Shown here piece after piece: positions 1 through 8,048 of a DNA stretch of 64,000 bases (positions are counted from its first letter, which is position 1; every line of letters starts with the position of its first letter). The DNA lies in contig NZ_JAGPNL010000007.1 of the NCBI RefSeq assembly GCF_018069565.1, positions 1 to 64,000 on the forward strand, given 5' to 3'. The position numbers and the translations under genes were made by a program. The DNA comes from Streptomyces tagetis. Its GTDB lineage: Bacteria > Actinomycetota > Actinomycetes > Streptomycetales > Streptomycetaceae. Below the pieces are notes generated by a model. It saw only the letters and a program-made list of their open reading frames with translations, had not been told where the DNA came from and did no database searches.

Positions 1-540
1 CCGGCCGGTGCCGCGTTGCGGGTTGCCGCTGTAGCGGCCGGTGGAGTGCCGGGGGCCGCTGCCGCGCCGCCGGGCTGCGGCCGGGCCCGGGACCGCTGCC
101 GGGCGTCCCCGGAGCCCGCGCCGCGGGGCCGCTGCCGTGCGGGGCGCCGGTGGCGTGCTGCCGGCCGGTGCCGCGTTGCGGGTTGCCGCTGTAGCGGCCG
201 GTGGAGTGCCGGGGGGCCGCTGCCGCGCCGCCGGGCTGCGGCCGGGCCCGGGACCGCTGCCGGGCGTCCCCGGAGCCCGCGCCGTGGGGCTGCTGCCGTG
301 CGGGGGCGCCGGTGGCGTGCTGCGAGTTGCCGCCGGTGGAGTGCCGGCCGCTGCCGCGCTGCGGGCTCCCGCCGGGCCCGGGGCTGCTGCCGGGCGTTCC
401 GGAGCCGGTGCCGGGGGCGGTGGAATGCGGGGGGTTGCTGCCGTGCCGGGGCGCTGTCGGCCGGTGTCGCGCGGCGAGTTGCCGCCGTAGCGGGCCGCTG
501 TCGCTGTCGTACCGCCGGCCGCTGTCGCGCCCCGCGCTTC
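1..540. repeat. GC-rich tandem repeat block, about 160-bp period
   Basis: The first 160 bases recur almost exactly from position 161, with a one-base difference in a G homopolymer. A third, more diverged copy begins near 318. Each copy carries the segment ccggtggagtgcc and a run rich in gccgctgccg. The period is not a multiple of three and copies differ by single bases in homopolymers, so a reading frame would shift between copies. All frames stay open only because the sequence is extremely GC-rich, and the translations are Arg/Ala/Gly/Pro without family character. I see no supported gene here. The block lies just downstream of the M1 peptidase gene. Confidence 0.7.
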
Positions 541-565
541 CCCGATGCCGCCGTGCCGCCGCCCG

Positions 566-1954
566 TCAAGGGCGTGGCGGTTTCCCCGAGCCGTACAGCC
601 ATTCCTTCCACAGGGGCGTGAAGTCCTTGCCCGGGGCGGACTTCTCGACGTACGCCGTGAAGTCGGCGGTGTCCGCCGTGCCGTGGCGGTGGGCCGCCGA
701 CCAGCCGCGCAGCAGGGCGCGGAAGGCGTCGTCGCCGACGGTCTGCCGGACGCGGTGCAGGACCATGGCGCCGCCCTGGTAGACCGGGCTCTCGAAGAGG
801 TGGGCCGCGTCCGGCGGTTCGGCGGGCGGGAAGGCCCACAGGTCCTCGCCGGTCGCGTAGAACGTGTCGAAGGTGTGCTGCGCGCTGTCGCCGCCGTGGT
901 CCTCCTCCCACAGCCACTCCGCGTAGGTGGCGAAGCCCTCCGCGAGCCACACGTCCGCCCAGGTCTTCGGCGTGACGGAGTTCCCGTACCACTGGTGGGC
1001 GAGTTCGTGGACGAGGGTGCTGAGGTCGGGGGCGCCGGCGAAGTAGGGCCGGGTCTGCGTCTCCAGCGCGTACCCGGCGTCGCCGGGCCGGTCCACGATC
1101 GCGCCGGTGGAGGAGAACGGGTACGGCCCGAAGAGGTCCCGCGCCCACTCCACGATCTCGGGGATGCGGGCGAGGACGGCCTTGCTCGCCCCGGCCTGTT
1201 CCGGGTCGACGGCGGTGAGCACGGGCAGCCCGTCGCGGGTGGTGGCGCGGGTGACGTCGAAGCGGCCGATGGCGACGGTGGCGGCGTGGCTCGGCATCGG
1301 CTCGGCGCTGTGCCAGGTGGACGTCGTCCGGCCGCCCTCGGTGCGTTCGCCGGTCAACTCCCCGTTGGAGACGGCCCGCAGGCCCTTCGGCACGGTGATC
1401 GTGAGGTCGTAGGCGGCCTTGTCGGACGGGTGGTGGTTGCCGGGGAACCAGGCCATCGAGCCGGTCGGTTCGCCGAGTCCGACGGCGCCGTCGGCGGTGT
1501 GCAGCCAGCCTTCCTCGGAGCCGTCGTGGTCGGTGATCGTCACCGGCTCGCCGGAGTAGCGGACGGTCACCCGGAAGGTCGCGCCGCGGTGGAGGTCGTC
1601 GGGCGGACGGACGGTCAGTTCCTGGCCCGCGCGGTTCCAGCGGGCCGCCCGGCCGTCGACGGTGACCTCCTCGACGGTGAGGCCGTCGAGGTCGAGGTCG
1701 AACGCGGAGAGCGCCTTGGTGGCGCGGGCGGTGACGGTCGCCGTGCCCGACAGGCGCCGGCCGGCCGGGTCGTAGTCGAGGACGAGGCCGTAATGGCGTA
1801 CGTCGTAACCGCCGTTGCCCGCCTTCGGGAAGTACGGGTCGCGCAGCCCCGAGCCGCCGGGCGTGCCGTGGACGCCGCTGCCGCCGCATCCGGCGGCCGG
1901 CGCAGCCAGCGCGGCGAGCGCCACGGCGAGGGCGAACGGACGGCGAGGGCGCAC
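566..1954 (-). CDS. Secreted M1-family zinc metallopeptidase (lipoprotein)
   Basis: This is a putative exported zinc aminopeptidase of the gluzincin M1 family, acting outside the cytoplasmic membrane. The GTG start is followed by an Arg-rich n-region, a hydrophobic core and the lipobox-like AAGC at about residues 20-23, so it is probably lipidated. The beta-sandwich N-domain is followed by YALETQ (near residue 295), which stands in for the GAMEN exopeptidase motif. Next come HELAH (about 315-319) and NSVTPKTWADVWLAEG, giving the HExxH-x18-E zinc site. At 462 residues it is the short form found in Streptomyces and lacks the long helical C-domain of E. coli PepN. It is monocistronic. Activity is inferred from the motifs; the substrate is unknown. 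Confidence 0.9.
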   Translation of the reverse strand: MRPRRPFALAVALAALAAPAAGCGGSGVHGTPGGSGLRDPYFPKAGNGGYDVRHYGLVLDYDPAGRRLSGTATVTARATKALSAFDLDLDGLTVEEVTVDGRAARWNRAGQELTVRPPDDLHRGATFRVTVRYSGEPVTITDHDGSEEGWLHTADGAVGLGEPTGSMAWFPGNHHPSDKAAYDLTITVPKGLRAVSNGELTGERTEGGRTTSTWHSAEPMPSHAATVAIGRFDVTRATTRDGLPVLTAVDPEQAGASKAVLARIPEIVEWARDLFGPYPFSSTGAIVDRPGDAGYALETQTRPYFAGAPDLSTLVHELAHQWYGNSVTPKTWADVWLAEGFATYAEWLWEEDHGGDSAQHTFDTFYATGEDLWAFPPAEPPDAAHLFESPVYQGGAMVLHRVRQTVGDDAFRALLRGWSAAHRHGTADTADFTAYVEKSAPGKDFTPLWKEWLYGSGKPPRP

Positions 1955-2137
1955 GCCGTGATCCTAGGGCCCCCGGTCCGGGCCGCCGCACCCCGCCGCG
2001 CGGACCCCGTACGGGCCGCGCGCGTCTCCCCGCCACCGGCGTACGGGCCGCCCACGCCCCGCGTCACTCGCTACGGGCGGACGCGCCCCGCGCGGGCCCC
2101 GTCGGACGTGCCGGGAGCCCGCGCGGCGGACGGGACG

Positions 2138-2713
2138 TCAGACGTTGACGCCGAAGTCCTGGGCGATGCCGACCAGGCCCGAGGCGTACCCCTGGCCGAC
2201 CGCGCGGAACTTCCACTCGGCGCCGTTGCGGTACAGCTCGCCGAAGACCATCGCGGTCTCGGTGGCGGCGTCCTCCGACAGGTCGTAGCGGGCGATCTCG
2301 CTGCCGCCGGACTGGTTGACCACGCGGATGTAGGCGTTGCGCACCTGGCCGAAGTTCTGCGAACGGGACTCGGCGTCGTAGATGGAGACCGGGAAGACGA
2401 TCTTGTCGATGTCGGCCGGCAGAGCCGCCAGGTTGACCTTGATCGCCTCGTCGTCGCCGGCGCCCTCGCCGGTGCGGTTGTCACCGGTGTGGACGATGGT
2501 GTTGTCCGGCGTCTGCTTGTTGTTGAAGAAGACGAAGTGGGCGTCCGAGTAGACCTTGCCCTCCGCGTTGACCGCGATGGCGGACGCGTCGAGGTCGAAG
2601 TCGGTGCCGGTGGTGGTGCGGACGTCCCAGCCGAGGCCCACGGTGACCTCGGTCAGGCCCGGAGCCTCCTTGGTGAGCGAGACGTTGCCACCCTTGGACA
2701 GGCTTACAGCCAT
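2138..2713 (-). CDS. terD: TerD-family stress protein
   Basis: This 191-residue protein is a typical full-length TerD. It starts MAVSLSKGGNVSL, continues with LGWDVR and DFDLDASAI, and contains the conserved FFNN and GEGAGDDE segments that bind calcium in TerD proteins. The chosen ATG has an AGGGAAGGGA-like ribosome-binding site; longer in-frame extensions upstream are Arg/Pro-rich noise. TerD proteins are cytoplasmic Ca2+-binding beta-sandwich proteins tied to tellurite and general stress resistance. Streptomyces carry many paralogues, and here there is no terABC cluster beside it, so a tellurite role cannot be assumed. It is divergent from arfB. Confidence 0.93.
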   Translation of the reverse strand: MAVSLSKGGNVSLTKEAPGLTEVTVGLGWDVRTTTGTDFDLDASAIAVNAEGKVYSDAHFVFFNNKQTPDNTIVHTGDNRTGEGAGDDEAIKVNLAALPADIDKIVFPVSIYDAESRSQNFGQVRNAYIRVVNQSGGSEIARYDLSEDAATETAMVFGELYRNGAEWKFRAVGQGYASGLVGIAQDFGVNV

Positions 2714-2912
2714 TGTTGGGAGTCCCTTCCCTCGTTTGCTTACGGCACGAAAGCTACAGCCACCCCCATGAACGACGTGAGGGGCCCGCAAGGTTCCGGC
2801 TCTTTCGGCCTTCTTCGGCGGGCACCGCCGCGGGGGCGCGGCGGTGCGGGGGTGACGGAGACGATCCGGATATCGGGGTGACGCGGGGCCGGTGGCGCGG
2901 GACCATGGAGGC

Positions 2913-3341
2913 ATGTCCGGTCCCTATGTCGTCCGTGGCTCCGTCTCGCTGCCCGAGGCCGAGCTGATGTGGCGTTTCTCGCGTTCCTCGGGGCCCGGCG
3001 GACAGCACGTCAACACCACGGACACACAGGTGGAGCTGCGCTTCGACCTGGCCCGCACCGAGGCCCTGCCCGAGGTGTGGAAGGCGCGGGCGCTGGAGCG
3101 GCTGGCGGGGCGGCTCACCGACGGGGTCGTCACCGTGCGCTCCTCCGCGCACCGTTCGCAGTGGCGCAACCGGGAGGCCGCCGCCCTGCGCCTCGCCGCG
3201 CTGCTGGCGGAGGCCACCGCGCCGCCGCCCCGGCCCCGCCGCCCCACCCGCGTCCCGCGCGGTATCAACGAGCGCCGGCTGCGCGAGAAGAAGCAGCGCT
3301 CGCAGACCAAGCGGGGCCGTTCCCCGAAGAGCTGGGACTGA
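2913..3341 (+). CDS. arfB: Alternative ribosome-rescue factor ArfB (peptidyl-tRNA hydrolase)
   Basis: ArfB releases peptides from ribosomes stalled on non-stop mRNA. The protein is about 142 residues. It opens with a release-factor domain III fold (SLPEAELMWRFSRSSGPGG) holding the catalytic GGQ in GPGGQHVN near residues 24-31. It ends in the basic, flexible tail (REKKQRSQTKRG) that enters the empty mRNA channel in ArfB/YaeJ. An in-frame GTG seven codons upstream is possible; the ATG was preferred because it aligns with the family N-terminus, although its GGAG lies very close. The absence of the stop-codon-recognition domains separates it from RF1 and RF2. Confidence 0.93.
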   Translation: MSGPYVVRGSVSLPEAELMWRFSRSSGPGGQHVNTTDTQVELRFDLARTEALPEVWKARALERLAGRLTDGVVTVRSSAHRSQWRNREAAALRLAALLAEATAPPPRPRRPTRVPRGINERRLREKKQRSQTKRGRSPKSWD

Positions 3342-3354
3342 GGGCGCCGGCCGC

Positions 3355-3945
3355 TCAGCCCAGGTGCCGGTAGCGGCCCCGGAAGTACATCAGCGGGCCG
3401 CCGTCCGCGCTCGGTACCCGGGCCGTCAGCACCCGGCCGATGACCAGCGTGTGGTCCCCGGCCTCGACGCGCTGCTCGGTGCTGCACTCCAGGGTCGCCA
3501 GTGCCCCGCCCACCAGCGGCGCCCCGGACGCCTCGCCCCGGGTGTAGGGGATGTCCTCGAAGAGGAGCCGGTCGCTGATCCGGCCCCGCATGGCGAAGCG
3601 GCCGGCGATGTGCCGCTGGCTCTGGGAGAGCACGGAGACCGCCCACAGCGGCTGCTCGGTGAGCAGGTCGTCCATGCGGGAGCCCGAGCGCAGGCTCACC
3701 AGGACCAGCGGCGGGTCCAGGGACACCGACATGAACGCCGTGGCCGTCATCCCGGCGTCCTCGCCGAGCGGCGCCCGGGGGTCGTCGGGGTCCAGCGGCG
3801 GCTCCTGGGCGGTCACGAGGACCACGCCCGAGGAGAGCCGGGACATGGCGGCACGGAACTCGTCGTTGCTCACTCCGCCAGCATGCCCGGAGGCGGGGGA
3901 GGGCAACGAGGAGGCGGCGACGGTGGCAGGGGGAGTGTTCGGCAC
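3355..3945 (-). CDS. Flavin reductase domain protein (FMN-binding split barrel)
   Basis: This is a probable NAD(P)H-dependent flavin reductase or flavin-binding partner of a monooxygenase. The domain runs from DEFRAAMSRLSSGVVLVTA through GMTATAFMSVSLDPPLVLVSL, the FMN-binding core of the family, to LVIGRVL and a C-terminal YFRGRYRHLG. About 24 low-complexity residues precede the domain from the GTG used here. A second GTG at position 3873 (reading MSNDEFRAAM) may be the true start. It is convergent with arfB, 13 bases apart. No oxygenase partner is adjacent, so the substrate is unknown. Confidence 0.85.
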   Translation of the reverse strand: MPNTPPATVAASSLPSPASGHAGGVSNDEFRAAMSRLSSGVVLVTAQEPPLDPDDPRAPLGEDAGMTATAFMSVSLDPPLVLVSLRSGSRMDDLLTEQPLWAVSVLSQSQRHIAGRFAMRGRISDRLLFEDIPYTRGEASGAPLVGGALATLECSTEQRVEAGDHTLVIGRVLTARVPSADGGPLMYFRGRYRHLG

Positions 3946-4104
3946 ACCATCACGCTAATCGGCGCCGTGCGCGCCCCGCATCGGGCCCCGGGACCAGGCC
4001 GGTCCTAGGACCGCGGCCGGAGCCCCGCCCTCCGCCGGTCGTCTGATTGGTTGGCCGTGATGCGTCGAAAACGCGGAAACACCACCCAATTGTTCAGGTT
4101 TCGT

Positions 4105-4120
4105 TGTGACTTGAGTCACA
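4105..4120. promoter_or_regulatory. Crp/cAMP-receptor-type palindrome
   Basis: The 16 bases TGTGACTTGAGTCACA form a dyad whose two 7-base arms match exactly, leaving only the two central bases outside the symmetry. They match the E. coli CRP consensus TGTGA-N6-TCACA at all ten positions and the reported Streptomyces Crp motif GTG-N6-GNCAC. The site lies 128 bases upstream of cdgB and 160 bases upstream of the divergent flavin reductase. Binding by Crp is inferred. Confidence 0.6.
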
Positions 4121-4247
4121 AGGGGCGGTAATTGTTGACCCTGTGTACCGAGTGGGGAGCGCGCTGTGATTCAGTGGCGGAAGCTGGTAGGACGATACGC
4201 CGAAGAGAACCCTTGATTCACTGCGAGGTCTCGGGGGGAGGGCGAGG

Positions 4248-5903
4248 ATGGAGACCGAGTCGGAGCCCTACGTCCGTCTTGAGTCCCTGCGGCAACTGCA
4301 CCGCGCCATGGCAGACATGAACACGGCCCGCAGCCTGGCCGACACCCTTCAGACCGTCGCCGACGGCGTGATCGACGCCCTCGGGTACGCGCTGGCGTGC
4401 GTCAACCTCGTCCGTCCCGACGGCGACCTCGTCGTCGCCGCCTTCGCCGGCGACCAGGCCGCCGAGGCCCTCATCACCGGCCGGGTCGGCTCCCGCGCCT
4501 CCTGGGACCGCCGCCTGATGATGGGCGAGCGCTGGGGCGACCTGGTCTTCATCCCGCACACCGAGGGCTGGGTCCTCGACGACGACGACGTCCCCCAGTG
4601 GTACACCGACGGGCCCGAACCGCGCTTCGAGGACGAGTGGCACCCCTCGGACCGCCTCTTCGCCCCCATGTACGCGCCCGGCCCGCAGGGCGGCGGCACC
4701 AGCGGCGACCTCGTCGGCGTCCTGTCCGTGGACCGCCCGCGCAACGGCCGCCACCCCGGCGCCTGGGGCCGCGAGGCGCTCCAGATGTACGCCTTCCAGG
4801 CCGCCATCGCCATCAGCAACGCCCACCTGCGCTCCAACATGCAGCGCGCCCTCATCCGCCTCGAACGCGACCAGCAGGCGCTGCGGGCGAGCGAGGAGAG
4901 CTTCCGGCAGGCCTTCGAATACGCCCCCTCCGGCATGGCCATCGCCGAGATGGGCGGCGACCAGCACGGCCGCATCCTGCGCACCAACGACGCGCTGTGC
5001 CGGCTGCTCGGCCGCCCCGCCTCCGCGATGCGCCGCTACGCCTTCTCCGACCTGGTCCACCCCGAGGACATCGGCACCCTGCTGCGCACCTCCGCCGAGG
5101 GCGGCCGGGCCGAGCTGCGCCTCGGCCGCCGCGACGGCACCTACGTCTGGGTCTCGCTGCGCAACAGCGTCGTCGCCGACGCCGCCGACGGGCCGCGCTT
5201 CCTGCTCACCCACGTCGAGGACATAGAGGAGCGCAAGCGCCGCGAGCTGCAACTCGCCCACCGCGCCTCCCACGACTCGCTGACCGGACTGCCCAACTCC
5301 GCCGAGCTGCGCGCCCGCCTCTCCGCCCGGCTGTGCCGCCGCCCCAGCTCCCCGCACGCGAGCGTGGCCGACATGCTGGACGCCGCCTACGCGCGTCCGA
5401 GTCGCCGGGCCGACGACGAGGACCCCGGCCACCGGGAGGACCCGGGGCCGTACGCCGCCTACGACCACCACGTGCACGTCGCCGCCCCCGAGGGGGACGA
5501 CGGCGCCAAGGGGCTCGCGGTCCTCTTCTGCGACCTCGACGGGTTCAAGTCGATCAACGACCGGTTCGGGCACAACGCGGGCGACGCGGTCCTCATCGAG
5601 GTCGCCCGCCGGCTCGGCTGCGGGGTCCGCGACGGCGACACGGTCGCCCGGCTCGGCGGCGACGAGTTCGTGATCCTCGCCGACGGGCTCGGCCAGGCCG
5701 ACGCCGAGGACCTCGCGGTCCGCCTCCGCAGCGAGATCATCCAGCCGATCCGGGCCGAGGGACGGGCCGTCCGCGTGGGCGCCAGTTTCGGCATCGGATG
5801 GGCCCACTGCGGGATGACGGCGGACGAAGTGCTGAAGTCCGCTGACGAACGGATGTACGTCGAGAAACGATCTCGTCCCAAACAGCACCGGCGAGCCGGG
5901 TGA
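4248..5903 (+). CDS. cdgB: Diguanylate cyclase CdgB (GAF-PAS-GGDEF)
   Basis: This enzyme makes cyclic di-GMP from two GTP. A GAF domain spans about residues 15-195 (ending AAIAISNAHL) and a helical linker leads to a PAS domain at about 205-330 (EESFRQAFEYAPSGMAI). The GGDEF domain occupies about 335-545 and contains LFCDLDGFKSIND and an intact GGDEF at 470-474. The inhibitory I-site RDGD is at 461-464, exactly five residues before GGDEF, so product inhibition is expected. An insertion of about 80 residues rich in charged residues separates the LTGLPN motif from the rest of the domain. Domain order and length match CdgB, the Streptomyces cyclase controlled by BldD that affects development. A Crp-like palindrome lies upstream. 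Confidence 0.93.
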   Translation: METESEPYVRLESLRQLHRAMADMNTARSLADTLQTVADGVIDALGYALACVNLVRPDGDLVVAAFAGDQAAEALITGRVGSRASWDRRLMMGERWGDLVFIPHTEGWVLDDDDVPQWYTDGPEPRFEDEWHPSDRLFAPMYAPGPQGGGTSGDLVGVLSVDRPRNGRHPGAWGREALQMYAFQAAIAISNAHLRSNMQRALIRLERDQQALRASEESFRQAFEYAPSGMAIAEMGGDQHGRILRTNDALCRLLGRPASAMRRYAFSDLVHPEDIGTLLRTSAEGGRAELRLGRRDGTYVWVSLRNSVVADAADGPRFLLTHVEDIEERKRRELQLAHRASHDSLTGLPNSAELRARLSARLCRRPSSPHASVADMLDAAYARPSRRADDEDPGHREDPGPYAAYDHHVHVAAPEGDDGAKGLAVLFCDLDGFKSINDRFGHNAGDAVLIEVARRLGCGVRDGDTVARLGGDEFVILADGLGQADAEDLAVRLRSEIIQPIRAEGRAVRVGASFGIGWAHCGMTADEVLKSADERMYVEKRSRPKQHRRAG

Positions 5904-5937
5904 TCCCCAGGACAGTGGGCTGATACGGCCCGATTCA

Positions 5938-5961
5938 CCCCTCCGTACCAGCCCGGAGGGG
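5938..5961 (+). terminator. Hairpin downstream of cdgB
   Basis: CCCCTCCG and CGGAGGGG form a perfect 8-bp stem with an 8-base loop, 34 bases after the cdgB stop. There is no U-tract, as is usual for streptomycete terminators. Confidence 0.6.
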
Positions 5962-6047
5962 TACCCCCGTTCGAGCGAATGATGCCACCGGGGAAGGTAG
6001 GCTCGGCCTCTCACCGCACGCACCGCACCTGGTTAGGAGACCTAGGG

Positions 6048-6968
6048 ATGACGCCCGGCAACAACGGCGCGAGCACGCCCGAGGACGACGACCCGTTCGG
6101 CTACCTCTACGCCGACGGGCAGGCCAACGGGGCCCAGCCGCCGTCCGGTGGCTACGGCTACCCGAACTCCGTCAACCGGGTGCGCCCCGTCGGCACACGG
6201 CAGTACGGGGCACCCCAGGCCCAGGCCCCTCAGCAGCAGGGTGTCTACGGCCAGCCCAACGCCCACTACGCCGCGCCCGAGACCGCGCCCGGCGCCCCCG
6301 GCCCGCAGCAGGGCCGCGCGGCCGGCGGAGGTCGCGGTCGGGGGCCCAACACCAAGGGCCTGCTGATCGGCGCCATCGCCGTGGTCGCGGCGGTCGTCGT
6401 CGGCATCGCGGTCGCCATGGCGAGCAGCGGCGACAAGGACGACGACAAGGGCGGCAACGAGGCCGGGGCCAGCGCGCCCGCCCAGCCGGAGAGCGGCGAG
6501 CCGTCGGCCACCGCCGAGGAGGAGGGGGAGAAGGACGAGAAGGAGGCGGAGCTGCCGGCTTCGGACGCCAAGGCGCTGCGCCTCTCGCCCGGCCTCTCGA
6601 CCTCCTCGGACACCCCGGGCGCCCAGGCCGAGGGCGGGGTCTACGTCGCCGGTTTCAACCAGGTCGGCGCCAAGGTCACCTGGACCGTCGACGGCATCAA
6701 GGACAAGGGCTCCTACCGGCTGTACGTGCAGTACGGCATCCCCGGTGTGGACGCCAACGCGACGCTCGTGGTCAACGGCAAGGCCGACTCCCGCCCGCTC
6801 AACATGCGGAACTTCGCCAAGTCACCCGAGGGCGACTGGGAAAAGGGCTGGCAGAACACCTGGGCCAACGTGAACCTGAACCAGGGCACGAACACGATCG
6901 AGCTCGCGTGCAACGAGGGCAACCAGTGCGACGTCAACCTCGACCAGGTCTGGCTGAAGCCGGGCTAG
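6048..6968 (+). CDS. Membrane-anchored carbohydrate-binding (CBM6/35-like) protein
   Basis: This 306-residue protein has a disordered Gly/Gln/Pro-rich cytoplasmic N-terminus (about 1-100) and a single transmembrane helix at about 105-125 (LLIGAIAVVAAVVVGIAVAM). An acidic Glu/Lys/Ala linker follows, then a C-terminal beta-sandwich of about 130 residues. The C-domain ends with LNQGTNTIELACNEGNQCDVNLDQVWL, where the Gln/Gly/Asn-Thr-Ile pattern and the paired cysteines resemble CBM35/CBM6 modules that bind sugars. The start follows AGGAGA at good spacing. The likely role is wall-glycan contact on the outer face; no catalytic domain is present. It is convergent with the sugar kinase gene. Confidence 0.8.
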   Translation: MTPGNNGASTPEDDDPFGYLYADGQANGAQPPSGGYGYPNSVNRVRPVGTRQYGAPQAQAPQQQGVYGQPNAHYAAPETAPGAPGPQQGRAAGGGRGRGPNTKGLLIGAIAVVAAVVVGIAVAMASSGDKDDDKGGNEAGASAPAQPESGEPSATAEEEGEKDEKEAELPASDAKALRLSPGLSTSSDTPGAQAEGGVYVAGFNQVGAKVTWTVDGIKDKGSYRLYVQYGIPGVDANATLVVNGKADSRPLNMRNFAKSPEGDWEKGWQNTWANVNLNQGTNTIELACNEGNQCDVNLDQVWLKPG

Positions 6969-6981
6969 GCCAAGAACCGAC

Positions 6982-7908
6982 TCAGCCCACCTCCGACGTC
7001 ACCGTGACGCCGGAGGCGAGCAGGTCCTCGTAGGCCGCCCGGTCGAACTCGCCGGCGGCCGGGGCGAGGACCGTCGCCGCGGAGAGGGCGACCGCGCGGG
7101 CCAGCCGGTCCGGCCAGGGCAGGCGTTCCACCAGGCCGGACAGGAGGCCCGCGACGGCGGAGTCGCCGGCGCCGGTCGGGTTGCCGGCCAGCGGGGCGGG
7201 CGGTGCGGCCCGCCAGCGGCCCTTCGGGGTCACCGCGAGCAGCCCGTCGGCGCCCAGCGAGGCGACGACCGCGTGGGCGCCGCGCCGCCGGGCGGACTGG
7301 GTGGCCCGCAGCGGCTCGTGCGAGCCGGTCAGCTCGGCCAGTTCCTCGGCGTTCGGCTTGATCAGGTCGGGCCGGGCGGCGACGCCCCGGCGCAGCGGCT
7401 CCCCGCTGGTGTCCAGCAGGACCGGCACCCCGGCCGCGCGGGCGGTGCGCACCAGGCCGGCGTAGGCGCCGACCGGCAGACCCGGCGGCAGGCTGCCGCA
7501 GAGGGCGACGGCGTCCGCGGCGCCGAGCAGCCGTTCGTAGGCGCTCTGGAAGTCGTCCCACTCGGCGGGCGTGATGGCCGGACCGGGTTCGTTGAGCTGG
7601 GTGGTGTCGCCGGTGCGCCGGTCCACCACGGCGATGGTGCGGCGGCTGGCGCCCTCGGTGGGCACCAGCGCGTCCACGACCCCCGGCACGGCGGCGAGCC
7701 CTTCCCGTACGAGGTGGCCGGTGGTGCCGCCCGCGAAGCCGGTGACGGTCGTCTCGTGGCCGAGGGCGGCGAGCACGCGGGCCACGTTCAGCCCTTTGCC
7801 GCCGGGGCGCTCGGTCACCTCGGTGACCCGGTGGGAGGCGTGCGGGCGCAGGTCGGGGACCCGGTAGGTGAGGTCCAGCGCGGTGTTCAGGGTGACGGTG
7901 AGGATCAC
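6982..7908 (-). CDS. PfkB-family sugar kinase (1-phosphofructokinase/tagatose-6-P kinase type)
   Basis: This is a 308-residue ribokinase-fold kinase of the hexose-phosphate branch. It starts MILTVTLNTALDLTY, the usual N-terminus of FruK/LacC-like enzymes. It carries PGGKGLNVARVLAALG (PfkB signature 1) and the C-terminal signature NPTGAGDSAVAGLL, whose Asp is the catalytic base that also shapes the anion hole. It is the last gene of the minus-strand group nagK-nagA-kinase, 140 bases after nagA, so a role in amino-sugar or hexose-phosphate use is plausible. Motifs alone do not decide between fructose-1-P, tagatose-6-P and another substrate. Confidence 0.85.
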   Translation of the reverse strand: MILTVTLNTALDLTYRVPDLRPHASHRVTEVTERPGGKGLNVARVLAALGHETTVTGFAGGTTGHLVREGLAAVPGVVDALVPTEGASRRTIAVVDRRTGDTTQLNEPGPAITPAEWDDFQSAYERLLGAADAVALCGSLPPGLPVGAYAGLVRTARAAGVPVLLDTSGEPLRRGVAARPDLIKPNAEELAELTGSHEPLRATQSARRRGAHAVVASLGADGLLAVTPKGRWRAAPPAPLAGNPTGAGDSAVAGLLSGLVERLPWPDRLARAVALSAATVLAPAAGEFDRAAYEDLLASGVTVTSEVG

Positions 7909-8048
7909 CTGTGCCGACCTCCCCCGTCCGCTGGGTACGCGGCGCCCGCCCGGTGCGTACGCCGGACACGATCATGCCAAACGCACGCCGGGCGGCCCAC
8001 CCCGCGGGCGGGTGCCGTACGCCCTTCGGGGGCGGAGTCGCGGACGGA

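Noticed and set aside
16..782. Three overlapping plus-strand frames in the first 800 bases
   Set aside because: They are open only through GC bias. They are Arg/Ala/Cys-rich, and the repeat period shifts frame.
4105..4120. BldD box for cdgB
   Set aside because: The dyad has a 4-base gap between the AC and GT steps instead of the five expected for BldD, and fits Crp far better. A BldD site elsewhere in the promoter was not found by eye.
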